From contig NZ_CP025979.1 of assembly GCF_002900365.1 (NCBI RefSeq), forward strand, positions 4,092,001 through 4,156,000: 64,000 nucleotides of DNA, read 5' to 3'. The position numbers and the translations under genes were made by a program. The notes under the pieces are model-generated. The model saw only the letters and a list, made by a program, of their open reading frames with translations, made no database searches and had not been told where the DNA came from. Positions 34,768 to 44,644 of the stretch are shown here, piece after piece. Within the stretch, counting starts at the first letter, position 1. Each line of letters opens with the position of its first letter. The stretch comes from Escherichia marmotae. GTDB taxonomy: Bacteria > Pseudomonadota > Gammaproteobacteria > Enterobacterales > Enterobacteriaceae.

Positions 34768-36207
34768 TTAAAGTTTCTCGCCGTTGCTGGCGATCACCTC
34801 TTTGTACCAGTTAAAGCTCTTCTTACGTGAACGCGACATATCACCAGTACCGTCGTCATGCTTATTCACATAGATAAAACCGTAGCGTTTGCTGTACTGC
34901 CCGGTGGTGAATGATACGCAGTCGATGCAGCCCCACGGCGTGTAGCCCATCAGATCGACGCCATCGTAAGTCACCGCTTTTTTCATCTCTTCAATGTGGG
35001 CGCGCAGGTAATCAATGCGGTAGTCATCGTTGATGCTGCCGTCCTCTTCTACTTTATCGTAAGCGCCAAAACCGTTTTCGACGATAAATAGAGGCTTCTG
35101 ATAACGCTCATACAGTTCGCAGAGCGCGTAACGCAGACCCACCGGATCAATCTGCCAGCCCCAGTCAGAGGCTTTCACATATGGGTTCGGCACGCTGCCT
35201 TCGAAACCAGAAATCGCATCACCGGTGCCGCCTTCGGCTTTTACCGCGTTGGTCATGTAATAGCTGAAGCCGAGATAATCGCAGGTGCCTTCGCGCAGTA
35301 CATTCAGATCGCCATCTTCCATTTTGATGTTAAATCCGCGACGCTCCCACTCGTTCAACACATAGGACGGGTAATAGCCGCGCAGTTGCACATCGGTAAA
35401 GACATAACGTTCGCGCATCGATTCCTGGGCGAACATCACATCGTCCGGGTTACAGGAGTAAGGATAAAGTGGCACCATTGCCAGCATACAACCGACTTTC
35501 ATCTCCGGGTTGATGCGACGTGCCGCTTTCACCGCCAGGGCGCTGGCAACAAACTGATGATGCAGCACCTGGTACATCGTCTCTTCTGGATTTTCATGTT
35601 CGGTATAAACCACGCCAGAGCAGCAATAGCCAAACAGCGGTGCGCGCCAGTTACGCTGGTTGTTAATCTCGTTGAAGGTCATCCAGTATTTGACTTTGTG
35701 CTTATAGCGTTCAAACACCACTTCAGCAAAACGTACAAAGAAATCAACCACCTTACGGTTGGTCCAACTGCCGTATTGCTGCACCAGATGTAGCGGCATT
35801 TCAAAGTGAGAAAGGGTGATCACCGGTTCAATGTTGTATTTCAGCAGTTCATCGAACAGGGCGTCGTAAAACTTCAGCCCTTCTTCATTAGGCTGGGCTT
35901 CATCGCCTTTCGGGAAAATGCGCGTCCAGGCGATGGAAGTACGAAAACATTTGAAGCCCATTTCGGCAAACAGCTTGATGTCTTCCTTATAGTGACCATA
36001 AAAATCTACCGCTTCATGGTTCGGATAGTATTTGCCTGGCAAGACTTCTTTGGTGATTTCGCGCGGTACGCCGTGTGCGCCGCCGGTCAGAACGTCACAA
36101 ATGCTTGGCCCTTTGCCGCCTTTGTTCCAGCCGCCTTCGACCTGATGGGCGGCAACTGCGCCGCCCCATAAGAAATCTTTCGGTAAGGTGAGTTTTTTCA
36201 CTATCAT
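34768..36207 (-). CDS. bglA: 6-phospho-beta-glucosidase A
   Basis: 479 residues from ATG 36207 (MIVKKLTLPKDFLWGG); a start six codons upstream is possible but not conserved. Glycoside hydrolase family 1: acid/base in WMTFNEINNQ (about 178) and nucleophile in LFIVENGFGAYD (about 377). Cleaves phosphorylated beta-glucosides such as phospho-arbutin. Only 38 bp separate it from the divergent yqfB, so the promoters must overlap. A REP-like palindrome (cctgatgagcggggcgcatcagg, about 34734-34756) lies after its stop. Confidence 0.97.
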   Translation of the reverse strand: MIVKKLTLPKDFLWGGAVAAHQVEGGWNKGGKGPSICDVLTGGAHGVPREITKEVLPGKYYPNHEAVDFYGHYKEDIKLFAEMGFKCFRTSIAWTRIFPKGDEAQPNEEGLKFYDALFDELLKYNIEPVITLSHFEMPLHLVQQYGSWTNRKVVDFFVRFAEVVFERYKHKVKYWMTFNEINNQRNWRAPLFGYCCSGVVYTEHENPEETMYQVLHHQFVASALAVKAARRINPEMKVGCMLAMVPLYPYSCNPDDVMFAQESMRERYVFTDVQLRGYYPSYVLNEWERRGFNIKMEDGDLNVLREGTCDYLGFSYYMTNAVKAEGGTGDAISGFEGSVPNPYVKASDWGWQIDPVGLRYALCELYERYQKPLFIVENGFGAYDKVEEDGSINDDYRIDYLRAHIEEMKKAVTYDGVDLMGYTPWGCIDCVSFTTGQYSKRYGFIYVNKHDDGTGDMSRSRKKSFNWYKEVIASNGEKL

Positions 36208-36245
36208 AGGCTCCAAATGAGTCAATTCTTACAGGAAATATTACC

Positions 36246-36557
36246 ATGCAGCCAAACGACATCACTTTTTTTCAACGTTTCCAGGATGACATTCTGGCTG
36301 GGCGTAAAACCATCACCATCCGTGACGAATCTGAATCGCACTTTAAAACGGGCGATGTACTTCGCGTCGGACGCTTTGAAGATGATGGCTATTTTTGCAC
36401 TATTGAAGTCACCGCAACTTCAACAGTGACGCTGGATACTCTCACAGAAAAACATGCGCAACAGGAAAATATGACTCTGGCTGAACTGAAAAAGGTCATT
36501 GCTGACATCTATCCCGGTCAGACGCAGTTTTATGTAATTGAATTTAAATGCCTTTAA
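36246..36557 (+). CDS. yqfB: ASCH-domain N4-acetylcytidine amidohydrolase YqfB
   Basis: 103 residues. The ASCH fold signature is at the start: TFFQRFQDDILAGRKTITIRD with the conserved G-R-K-T-I-T-I-R. E. coli YqfB is reported to hydrolyse N4-acetylcytidine, releasing acetate. Single gene, divergent from bglA. Confidence 0.93.
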   Translation: MQPNDITFFQRFQDDILAGRKTITIRDESESHFKTGDVLRVGRFEDDGYFCTIEVTATSTVTLDTLTEKHAQQENMTLAELKKVIADIYPGQTQFYVIEFKCL

Positions 36558-36565
36558 GTTGAACT

Positions 36566-36653
36566 AACGCCTGTTAGCTGAAACTTTATATTTAATTTCA
36601 TGATTTTTCGGAGATTACTCTCAAATCAGAATTTATTTTAGCTAACAGGTGTT
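36566..36653. repeat. Spaced inverted repeat between yqfB and trhA
   Basis: aacgcctgttagct (36566-36579) and agctaacaggtgtt (36640-36653) pair with one mismatch over 14 bases across a 60-base AT-rich interval. It could be a long leader stem or a pair of operator half-sites ahead of trhA. I see no annotation in memory for it. Confidence 0.5.
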
Positions 36654-36719
36654 CACTGGAACTATTCTCAGTTACGCTGGAGTTGCAATCACGCGCGTGG
36701 ACGTTCTCCGGAGTAAGTT

Positions 36720-37379
36720 ATGGTTCAGAAGCCCCTCTCTAAACAGGGATATTCGCTGGCAGAGGAAATTGCCAATAGTGTCAGTCATGGTATCGGACTG
36801 GTGTTTGGCATTGTCGGGCTGGTGTTACTACTGGTTCAGGCTGTTGATCTCAACGCCAGCGCCACGGCGATAACCAGTTATAGCCTCTATGGCGGTAGTA
36901 TGATCCTGCTGTTTCTGGCCTCGACGCTGTATCACGCTATTCCCCATCAACGGGCAAAAATGTGGCTGAAGAAATTTGACCACTGCGCCATTTATCTGTT
37001 GATTGCCGGAACTTACACACCTTTTTTGCTGGTGGGGCTGGATTCACCGCTGGCGCGCGGGCTGATGATTGTTATCTGGAGCATGGCGCTGCTGGGGATT
37101 CTGTTCAAGCTGACCATCGCGCACCGATTTAAAATATTATCGCTGGTGACCTATCTGGCTATGGGCTGGTTGTCGCTGGTGGTTATTTATGAAATGGCAG
37201 TGAAGCTCGCGGCGGGCAGCGTTACCTTACTGGCGGTAGGCGGCGTGGTTTACTCGCTTGGCGTAATTTTCTACGTCTGCAAACGCATCCCATACAACCA
37301 TGCCATCTGGCACGGATTTGTGCTCGGCGGCAGCGTGTGCCATTTCCTGGCGATCTATTTGTATATTGGGCAGGCGTAA
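36720..37379 (+). CDS. trhA: HlyIII/TrhA family membrane protein
   Basis: 219 residues with seven hydrophobic segments. Family residues are visible: EEIANSVSHGIG near 20, ASTLYHAIPHQR near 65 and, at the C-terminus, NHAIWHGFVLGGSVCHF, with histidines thought to bind metal as in PAQR receptors. TrhA is reported to control membrane energetics. Start ATG 36720 after ccggagtaagtt. A REP element follows. Confidence 0.93.
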   Translation: MVQKPLSKQGYSLAEEIANSVSHGIGLVFGIVGLVLLLVQAVDLNASATAITSYSLYGGSMILLFLASTLYHAIPHQRAKMWLKKFDHCAIYLLIAGTYTPFLLVGLDSPLARGLMIVIWSMALLGILFKLTIAHRFKILSLVTYLAMGWLSLVVIYEMAVKLAAGSVTLLAVGGVVYSLGVIFYVCKRIPYNHAIWHGFVLGGSVCHFLAIYLYIGQA

Positions 37380-37390
37380 TTGGCGCACAA

Positions 37391-37500
37391 CCGCCGGATA
37401 CGGCGAAAACGCCTTATCCGGCTTACGGGTAGCGTGCCCATTGTGAAAACAGATACCCACTCCCATGCCTGATAAGACGTGTCAGCGCCGCATCAGGCAA
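37391..37500. repeat. REP elements between trhA and ygfZ
   Basis: gccggata...tatccggc (37392-37421) and cctgataagacg...gccgcatcagg (37467-37499), the usual E. coli REP palindromes, placed between two converging genes. Confidence 0.85.
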
Positions 37501-37525
37501 TAGATGCCAGGAGCGATACAGAGAT

Positions 37526-38506
37526 TTACTCTTCCAGCGAATAAGGTAGCGGCTCGATATGCAGCGTATTCGCATCGTCACGAACGCGGAAGATGCTGTC
37601 CGGCTCCATATCGTTATTCATGACTACCTGAACCACGACATGACCATCGTCCAGTTTTACCGCCGCCAGTACGGTTCCGGTACGACGCCAGTTCTCGCCC
37701 ATTTTCAGTTCTAAGTCTTCACCCACTTCCGGCACACGGCTGGCACTACCCGCCAGCAACCAGAGTGCACGTTTGTTGGCACCGCGGAATTTAGCTCGTG
37801 CCACCATCTCTTGTCCGGTGTAGCAACCCTTCTTAAAGCTGATCCCACCCAGCGCCTGAATATTCGTCGCTTGTGGGATAAACTGCCCACTGTTGGCCGC
37901 GTCAATCACCGGGAAACCCGCTTCAATATTCAACGCCAGCCACTGTTGGCTATTGTTCAACTCCGCTTCACCGCGAAGTTTATCGGTCAGCATATTGGCG
38001 GTGGCTTCATCGGTGACGATCAGAAAACGCTCTGCCGGATGTTCAAACCAAAGTAGGGTTGTCGCGCCTTCTCTGACTACCTGTTTTTCCTGAGTCGGCA
38101 GCTCACTGAAAAGATTCGCTAACGCGGCGCGCGCCTGGAACCCGGCAACACCGAGCAGTACACGTTCATCGTCCGGGACGATAGTCACTTTAGAGAAGAC
38201 CGCATATTTTTTCAGTTCGGTAAGCTGGTTGTCGCGCACGCTGCGACGTTCAATCCAGGCAAAACCGTCGCCGTCGCGGAACAGACGTAAATTGCTCCAC
38301 ATCTTACCTTTGGCATCGCAGTGCGCGGCAAGCAGATGCTGGTCTTCGGTCATCTGGCTGACATCTGCCGTTACCTGGCCCTGCATATATTTTTCGCTAT
38401 CTGCGCCGGTAATGGTGGCAAGCGCCCAATCATCAAGCGTCATCAACGTCAGCGGTAAACGGGCAGAAGCCGTGGGCTGACGGGGAGGAAAAGGTGTAAA
38501 AGCCAT
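37526..38506 (-). CDS. ygfZ: Folate-binding Fe-S cluster assembly factor YgfZ
   Basis: 326 residues, GcvT-like barrel. The defining motif KGCYTGQEMVAR (about 226-237), containing the conserved cysteine, is intact. YgfZ helps keep certain Fe-S enzymes such as MiaB active and binds tetrahydrofolate. Divergent from sdhE with a 252-bp gap. Confidence 0.97.
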   Translation of the reverse strand: MAFTPFPPRQPTASARLPLTLMTLDDWALATITGADSEKYMQGQVTADVSQMTEDQHLLAAHCDAKGKMWSNLRLFRDGDGFAWIERRSVRDNQLTELKKYAVFSKVTIVPDDERVLLGVAGFQARAALANLFSELPTQEKQVVREGATTLLWFEHPAERFLIVTDEATANMLTDKLRGEAELNNSQQWLALNIEAGFPVIDAANSGQFIPQATNIQALGGISFKKGCYTGQEMVARAKFRGANKRALWLLAGSASRVPEVGEDLELKMGENWRRTGTVLAAVKLDDGHVVVQVVMNNDMEPDSIFRVRDDANTLHIEPLPYSLEE

Positions 38507-38758
38507 AATGGAGTCCTGTTTTACAAACGGCGTAATTAATGACTAATGGTAAAAGAGCTATGGGGCATTGCAAGTGCTTTCACTACGCGATCCGTGCCTT
38601 CTGATTCGCTTTGCGAGATGACTTCCAAAAAAATGAAGCCATTGAATTGTTGTGGATTAATTTCGCGATCGCGATTGTGTTTACCGATATTCCCGCAAAA
38701 GAAGTCGAAAAACACGTTACAATATCCTGGTACTGGATTTTCGTGAGACAGGAAGAAA

Positions 38759-39025
38759 ATGGATATTAACAACAAAGCCCGCATTCATTGGGCATGCCGC
38801 CGCGGTATGCGTGAACTCGATATTTCAATCATGCCGTTTTTCGAACATGAGTACGACAGCTTAAGCGATGACGAAAAACGCATCTTTATTCGTCTGCTGG
38901 AATGCGACGATCCGGACCTGTTCAACTGGCTGATGAATCATGGTAAACCTGCCGATGCAGAACTGGAAATGATGGTCAGACTCATTCAGACACGGAACCG
39001 GGATCGTGGTCCTGTGGCAATCTGA
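38759..39025 (+). CDS. sdhE: Succinate dehydrogenase flavinylation factor
   Basis: 88 residues with the RGMRELDI motif (about 15-22) required for covalent FAD attachment to SdhA and FrdA. Helical bundle. It overlaps cptA by 20 bp. Start ATG 38759 (after aggaagaaaatgg); highly conserved. Confidence 0.97.
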   Translation: MDINNKARIHWACRRGMRELDISIMPFFEHEYDSLSDDEKRIFIRLLECDDPDLFNWLMNHGKPADAELEMMVRLIQTRNRDRGPVAI

Positions 39026-39410
39026 ATTACGCGTCTCCTGGCGCGCGCAGTGGCTTTCCCTGCTGATTCATGGGCTGGTTGCCGCAGTTATTTTACTCAT
39101 GCCATGGCCACTTAGTTACACCCCGCTATGGCTGGTGTTGCTTTCGCTGGTGGTGTTTGATTGCGTTCGCAGCCAGCGACGCATTAATTCCCGTCAGGGA
39201 GAGATTCGCCTGCTGATGGATGGGCGTTTACGTTGGCAAGGACAGGAATGGAGCATCGTCAAAACGCCGTGGATGATTAAAAGCGGCATGATGTTACGTT
39301 TACGTTCTGATAGCGGCAAACGTCAGCATTTGTGGCTGGCAGCAGACAGCATGGACGAAGCCGAATGGCGTGATTTACGGCGAATTTTGTTACAGCAAGA
39401 GATACGATGA
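39006..39410 (+). CDS. cptA: Inner-membrane protein CptA (YgfX)
   Basis: 134 residues from GTG 39006 (gtggtcctgtgg), overlapping sdhE by 20 bp. Two membrane segments (about 14-50), then a cytoplasmic part. It was described as a toxin to sdhE's antitoxin, inhibiting FtsZ and MreB, but the pair is better seen as functional neighbours, since SdhE is a flavinylation factor. The C-terminus (QQEIR) is one residue shorter than the K-12 form I recall. Confidence 0.93.
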   Translation: MVLWQSELRVSWRAQWLSLLIHGLVAAVILLMPWPLSYTPLWLVLLSLVVFDCVRSQRRINSRQGEIRLLMDGRLRWQGQEWSIVKTPWMIKSGMMLRLRSDSGKRQHLWLAADSMDEAEWRDLRRILLQQEIR

Positions 39411-39443
39411 CGGCGAAGCAAATACGCTAAGCCGTCAGGGAAA

Positions 39444-39965
39444 TCAGGCGTAGTGTTCCGCCATTTCATTTAGAATTTGCTCGCACCAGCTCTGAATACG
39501 CTCATCGCTGAGGTCATACTGGTTGGTTTCATCCAGCGCCAGGCCGACAAACAGTTGTCCGTCAGCAATAACGGGTTTCGGGCTGGTGAATTCATATCCT
39601 TCCGTTGGCCAGTAACCGACGAACTTCACGCCTTTGGTTGAGAGTTTGTCATGCAGCATTCCGAGCGCATCGAGGAACCACTCGCCATACCCGAGTTGAT
39701 CGCCCAGCCCATACAGCGCAACAATTTTACCTTCGAGGTTCAGGTCGTCGAGCTGATCCCAGACGGCCTCCCAATCCTCCTGGATTTCACCAAAATCCCA
39801 GGTCGGAATTCCCAGAATGAGCACATCGTATTGCTCCATTAATTTAGGGGAGTCGTCCTTGAGGTTATGTAAGGTCACCAGTTCTGGACCGATAATATCG
39901 CGGATTTTTTCCGCCGCCATTTCGGTGTAACAGGTGCTGGAACCGTAAAAAAGACCCATATTCAT
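39444..39965 (-). CDS. fldB: Flavodoxin 2
   Basis: 173 residues. The FMN phosphate loop [14 protein letters not shown] (about 8-21) and the isoalloxazine-loop [11 protein letters not shown] (about 55) are visible. A SoxRS-regulated electron carrier. It is divergent from xerD with a 110-bp gap and convergent with cptA. Confidence 0.97.
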
Positions 39966-40075
39966 AACGTAAGCTTCTCGATTCTGCTGTGGCTTTTGCG
40001 GCTAGTGTATCAGAATCGTTTTAGTCACGGCACAATAAGGCATAATGCATCAAACGAGAAATGTAAGGGGCGCAA

Positions 40076-40972
40076 GTGAAACAAGATTTGGCACGCATCG
40101 AGCAATTTCTTGATGCCCTGTGGCTGGAAAAAAATCTGGCAGAAAATACGTTGAACGCATATCGCCGCGATCTGTCAATGATGGTGGAGTGGTTGCATCA
40201 TCGTGGGCTAACGCTGGCAACGGCGCAAAGCGGTGACTTACAGGCATTATTGGCAGAACGGCTGGAGGGTGGGTATAAAGCCACCAGTTCAGCCCGTTTA
40301 TTGAGTGCGGTGCGCCGATTGTTCCAGTATCTTTACCGCGAAAAGTTTCGTGAAGACGATCCCAGTGCGCATCTTGCTTCACCGAAATTACCCCAGCGCT
40401 TACCGAAAGATTTAAGTGAAGCGCAGGTCGAAAGGTTATTGCAGGCACCGCTGGTGGATCAGCCACTGGAACTGCGTGACAAAGCGATGCTCGAAGTGTT
40501 GTATGCTACCGGGTTGCGCGTTTCTGAACTTGTCGGTCTGACGATGAGTGATATCAGCTTGCGTCAGGGGGTGGTGCGGGTAATAGGTAAAGGCAACAAA
40601 GAGCGACTGGTGCCGTTAGGTGAAGAGGCGGTCTACTGGCTGGAAACCTATCTGGAACATGGGCGACCGTGGTTGTTAAACGGTGTGTCGATTGACGTAC
40701 TGTTTCCCAGCCAGCGCGCGCAGCAAATGACGCGGCAGACTTTCTGGCATCGCATTAAACACTATGCTGTGCTGGCGGGGATCGACAGCGAAAAGTTATC
40801 GCCGCACGTGTTGCGTCACGCCTTTGCCACCCATTTGTTAAATCATGGTGCGGATTTACGTGTGGTGCAGATGTTGCTGGGTCACAGTGATCTCTCCACG
40901 ACTCAAATTTATACGCATGTCGCCACTGAGCGTCTGCGGCAACTTCATCAACAGCATCACCCGCGGGCGTGA
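40076..40972 (+). CDS. xerD: Site-specific tyrosine recombinase XerD
   Basis: 298 residues from GTG 40076 (ggggcgcaagtg). Core-binding domain about 1-100, then catalytic domain with Arg in LYATGLRVSELVGL (about 148), HVLRHAFATHLL (about 244-255), LLGHSDLSTTQIYTHV carrying the nucleophile tyrosine near 279. It works with XerC at dif to resolve chromosome dimers. First gene of the xerD-dsbC-recJ run. Confidence 0.98.
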   Translation: MKQDLARIEQFLDALWLEKNLAENTLNAYRRDLSMMVEWLHHRGLTLATAQSGDLQALLAERLEGGYKATSSARLLSAVRRLFQYLYREKFREDDPSAHLASPKLPQRLPKDLSEAQVERLLQAPLVDQPLELRDKAMLEVLYATGLRVSELVGLTMSDISLRQGVVRVIGKGNKERLVPLGEEAVYWLETYLEHGRPWLLNGVSIDVLFPSQRAQQMTRQTFWHRIKHYAVLAGIDSEKLSPHVLRHAFATHLLNHGADLRVVQMLLGHSDLSTTQIYTHVATERLRQLHQQHHPRA

Positions 40973-40996
40973 TAGCTGAAAAGAACAGGATGATTT

Positions 40997-41707
40997 ATGA
41001 AGAAAGGTTTTATGTTGTTTACTTTGTTGGCGACGTTTTCTGGCTTTGTTCAGGCGGATGACGCGGCAATACAACAAACGTTAGCTAAAATGGGCATCAA
41101 AAGCAGCGATATTCAGCCCGCGCCCGTTGCTGGTATGAAAACAGTGCTAACTAACAGCGGCGTGCTGTATATCACCGATGACGGTAAACACATCATTCAG
41201 GGGCCAATGTATGATGTTAGCGGCGTGGCACCGGTCAACGTCACCAACCAGATGCTGTTAAAGCAACTGAATGCGCTGGAAAAAGAGATGATTATCTACA
41301 AAGCGCCGCAAGAAAAGCACGTCATCACCGTGTTTACCGACATTACCTGCGGTTACTGCCACAAACTGCATGAGCAGATGGCTGACTACAACGCGCTGGG
41401 GATCACCGTGCGTTATCTCGCGTTCCCGCGTCAGGGGCTGGAAAGCCAGGCGGAGCAACAAATGAAAGCCATTTGGTGTGCAAAAGATAAAAACAAAGCC
41501 TTTGATGACGTAATGGCAGGCAAAGCCGTTACTCCGGCAAGTTGCGATATCGATATTGCCGACCATTACGCACTTGGCGTACAGCTTGGTGTTAGTGGTA
41601 CTCCGGCGGTTGTGCTGAATAACGGTACTCTGGTGCCGGGCTACCAGCCGCCGAAAGAGATGAAAGCATTCCTCGACGAACATCAAAAAATGACCAGCGG
41701 TAAATAA
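40997..41707 (+). CDS. dsbC: Disulfide isomerase DsbC
   Basis: 236 residues with a 20-residue signal peptide (MKKGFMLFTLLATFSGFVQA). N-terminal dimer domain and thioredoxin-like domain with the active site TCGYCHK (about 116-122). It corrects wrong disulfides in the periplasm. Five bp before recJ. Confidence 0.98.
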   Translation: MKKGFMLFTLLATFSGFVQADDAAIQQTLAKMGIKSSDIQPAPVAGMKTVLTNSGVLYITDDGKHIIQGPMYDVSGVAPVNVTNQMLLKQLNALEKEMIIYKAPQEKHVITVFTDITCGYCHKLHEQMADYNALGITVRYLAFPRQGLESQAEQQMKAIWCAKDKNKAFDDVMAGKAVTPASCDIDIADHYALGVQLGVSGTPAVVLNNGTLVPGYQPPKEMKAFLDEHQKMTSGK

Positions 41708-41712
41708 TTCGC

Positions 41713-43446
41713 GTGAAACAACAGATACAACTTCGTCGTCGTGAAGTCGACGAAACGGCAGACTTGCCCGCTGACCTGCCCCCCTTGCTGCGCCGTTTAT
41801 ACGCCAGTCGGGGCGTGCGCAGCGCGCAGGAACTGGAGCGCAGTGTTAAAGGTATGTTGCCCTGGCAGCAACTGAGCGGTGTCGAAAAGGCTGTTGAGAT
41901 CCTTTACAACGCTTTTCGTGAAGGAACGCGGATTATTGTGGTCGGGGATTTCGACGCCGACGGAGCCACCAGCACAGCCCTTAGCGTGCTGGCGATGCGT
42001 TCTCTCGGCTGTGACAACATCGACTATCTGGTGCCAAACCGTTTTGAAGACGGTTATGGTTTAAGTCCGGAAGTGGTCGATCAAGCTTATGCGCGTGGTG
42101 CGCAGTTGATTGTAACGGTTGATAACGGTATTTCTTCCCACGCAGGTGTTGAACACGCTCGCTCGCTGGGCATTCCGGTTATTGTTACCGATCACCATTT
42201 ACCCGGCGAAACGTTACCCGCGGCGGAAGCCATTATTAATCCCAATTTGCGTGACTGCGAGTTCCCGTCAAAATCACTGGCAGGCGTTGGTGTGGCCTTT
42301 TATCTGATGCTGGCGTTACGCACCTTTTTGCGTGATCAGGGATGGTTTGATGAGCGTGGCATCGCAATCCCCAATTTGGCGGAATTGCTGGATCTGGTCG
42401 CTCTGGGGACTGTGGCGGATGTTGTGCCACTGGACGCCAATAACCGCATCCTGACCTGGCAAGGGATGAGCCGTATTCGTGCCGGGAAGTGCCGACCGGG
42501 GATTAAAGCTCTGCTGGAAGTGGCAAATCGCGATCCGCAAAAACTCGCTGCCAGCGATTTAGGTTTTGCGCTGGGGCCGCGTCTCAATGCTGCCGGGCGA
42601 CTGGATGATATGTCCGTTGGCGTGGCGTTGCTGCTTTGCGACAACCTCGGTGAGGCGCGCGTTCTGGCCAATGAGCTTGATGCGTTAAACCAGACACGTA
42701 AAGAGATCGAACAGGGAATGCAGGTCGAAGCATTGACCCTGTGTGAGCAACTGGAGCGTAGTCGCGATACACTGCCCGGCGGGCTGGCAATGTATCACCC
42801 TGAATGGCATCAGGGCGTCGTTGGTATTCTGGCTTCGCGCATCAAAGAGCGTTTTCATCGTCCGGTTATCGCCTTTGCGCCTGCAGGTGATGGTACGCTG
42901 AAAGGTTCCGGTCGCTCCATTCAGGGACTGCATATGCGCGATGCGCTGGAGCGGTTAGACACGCTCTACCCTGGCATGATGCTCAAGTTTGGCGGTCATG
43001 CGATGGCGGCAGGATTGTCGCTGGAAGAGGATAAATTTGAACTCTTTCAGCAACGCTTTGGCGAGCTGGTTACCGAGTGGCTTGATCCTTCTTTATTGCA
43101 AGGCGAAGTTGTGTCAGACGGCCCGTTAAGTGCAGCGGAGATGACAATGGAAGTCGCGCAACTGCTGCGTGATGCCGGTCCGTGGGGGCAGATGTTCCCG
43201 GAACCGCTGTTTGACGGCCATTTCCGCCTGCTGCAACAGCGCCTGGTGGGGGAGCGCCATCTGAAGGTTATGGTTGAACCGGTCGGCGGCGGCCCGCTAC
43301 TGGATGGTATTGCGTTTAACGTTGATACGGCTCTTTGGCCAGATAACGGCGTGCGCGAAGTGCAACTGGCTTACAAACTGGATATCAACGAGTTTCGCGG
43401 CAACCGCAATCTACAGATTATCATCGATAATATCTGGCCAATTTAG
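41713..43446 (+). CDS. recJ: Single-strand exonuclease RecJ
   Basis: 577 residues from GTG 41713. DHH-family phosphoesterase: motif VVGDFDADGATSTA (about 76-89), VDNGISSH (about 136), VTDHHLPGE (about 158-166) and the DHHA1 part GRSIQGLHMRD. Degrades single strands 5' to 3' in recombination and repair. Followed after 90 bp by prfB. Confidence 0.98.
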   Translation: MKQQIQLRRREVDETADLPADLPPLLRRLYASRGVRSAQELERSVKGMLPWQQLSGVEKAVEILYNAFREGTRIIVVGDFDADGATSTALSVLAMRSLGCDNIDYLVPNRFEDGYGLSPEVVDQAYARGAQLIVTVDNGISSHAGVEHARSLGIPVIVTDHHLPGETLPAAEAIINPNLRDCEFPSKSLAGVGVAFYLMLALRTFLRDQGWFDERGIAIPNLAELLDLVALGTVADVVPLDANNRILTWQGMSRIRAGKCRPGIKALLEVANRDPQKLAASDLGFALGPRLNAAGRLDDMSVGVALLLCDNLGEARVLANELDALNQTRKEIEQGMQVEALTLCEQLERSRDTLPGGLAMYHPEWHQGVVGILASRIKERFHRPVIAFAPAGDGTLKGSGRSIQGLHMRDALERLDTLYPGMMLKFGGHAMAAGLSLEEDKFELFQQRFGELVTEWLDPSLLQGEVVSDGPLSAAEMTMEVAQLLRDAGPWGQMFPEPLFDGHFRLLQQRLVGERHLKVMVEPVGGGPLLDGIAFNVDTALWPDNGVREVQLAYKLDINEFRGNRNLQIIIDNIWPI

Positions 43447-43536
43447 CGTCATCTTCTCTATAAAAAAGAGTGTGGATTGGGTACAATCCCGCTCTTATCA
43501 CCGCATTTTGACTAGCTCAATAAAAGAAATCAGACC

Positions 43537-44635
43537 ATGTTTGAAATTAATCCGGTAAAGAATCGCATTCAGGACCTCACGGAACGCTCCGACGTTCTTA
43601 GGGGGTATCTTTGACTACGACGCCAAGAAAGAGCGTCTGGAAGAAGTAAACGCCGAGCTGGAACAGCCGGATGTCTGGAACGAGCCTGAGCGTGCGCAGG
43701 CGCTGGGTAAAGAGCGTTCCTCCCTCGAGGCTGTTGTCGATACTCTCGACCAAATGAAACAAGGGCTGGAAGATGTTTCCGGTCTGCTGGAACTGGCAGT
43801 AGAAGCCGACGACGAAGAAACCTTTAACGAAGCCGTTGCTGAACTCGACGCCCTGGAAGAAAAACTGGCGCAGCTTGAGTTCCGCCGCATGTTCTCCGGC
43901 GAATATGACAGCGCCGATTGCTACCTCGATATCCAGGCGGGCTCCGGCGGTACAGAAGCGCAGGATTGGGCGAGCATGCTTGAGCGTATGTATCTGCGCT
44001 GGGCAGAATCACGTGGTTTTAAAACTGAAATTATCGAAGAGTCGGAAGGTGAAGTGGCGGGTATTAAATCCGTGACTATCAAGATCTCTGGTGATTACGC
44101 TTACGGTTGGCTGCGCACAGAAACCGGCGTTCACCGTCTGGTGCGTAAGAGCCCGTTTGACTCCGGTGGCCGTCGCCACACGTCCTTTAGTTCCGCATTT
44201 GTTTATCCAGAAGTAGATGACGATATCGATATCGAAATCAACCCAGCGGATCTGCGCATTGATGTTTATCGCGCATCCGGTGCGGGCGGTCAGCACGTTA
44301 ACCGTACCGAATCTGCGGTGCGTATTACCCACATCCCGACAGGGATTGTGACTCAGTGCCAGAACGACCGTTCCCAGCACAAGAACAAAGACCAGGCCAT
44401 GAAGCAGATGAAAGCGAAGCTTTATGAGCTGGAGATGCAGAAGAAGAACGCTGAGAAACAGGCGATGGAAGACAATAAATCTGACATCGGCTGGGGCAGC
44501 CAGATTCGTTCTTATGTCCTTGATGACTCCCGCATTAAAGATCTGCGCACCGGGGTGGAAACCCGCAATACGCAGGCAGTGCTGGATGGCAGCCTGGATC
44601 AATTTATCGAAGCAAGTTTGAAAGCTGGGTTATAA
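43537..44635 (+). CDS. prfB: Peptide chain release factor 2, with programmed +1 frameshift
   Basis: Translation starts at ATG 43537 and reaches an in-frame TGA at 43612-43614, codon 26. The slippery CTT just before it, with the aggggg Shine-Dalgarno-like element four codons upstream, directs a +1 shift to continue as GAC TAC GAC. The joined product is 365 residues and recognises UGA and UAA. The stop-reading SPF tripeptide (SPFDSGGRRHTSF) and GGQ (GAGGQHVNR) are present. Low RF2 increases shifting, giving feedback control. The 882-bp frame from 43754 is the internal remainder, not the true start. Confidence 0.97.
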
Positions 44636-44644
44636 GGAACCAAC

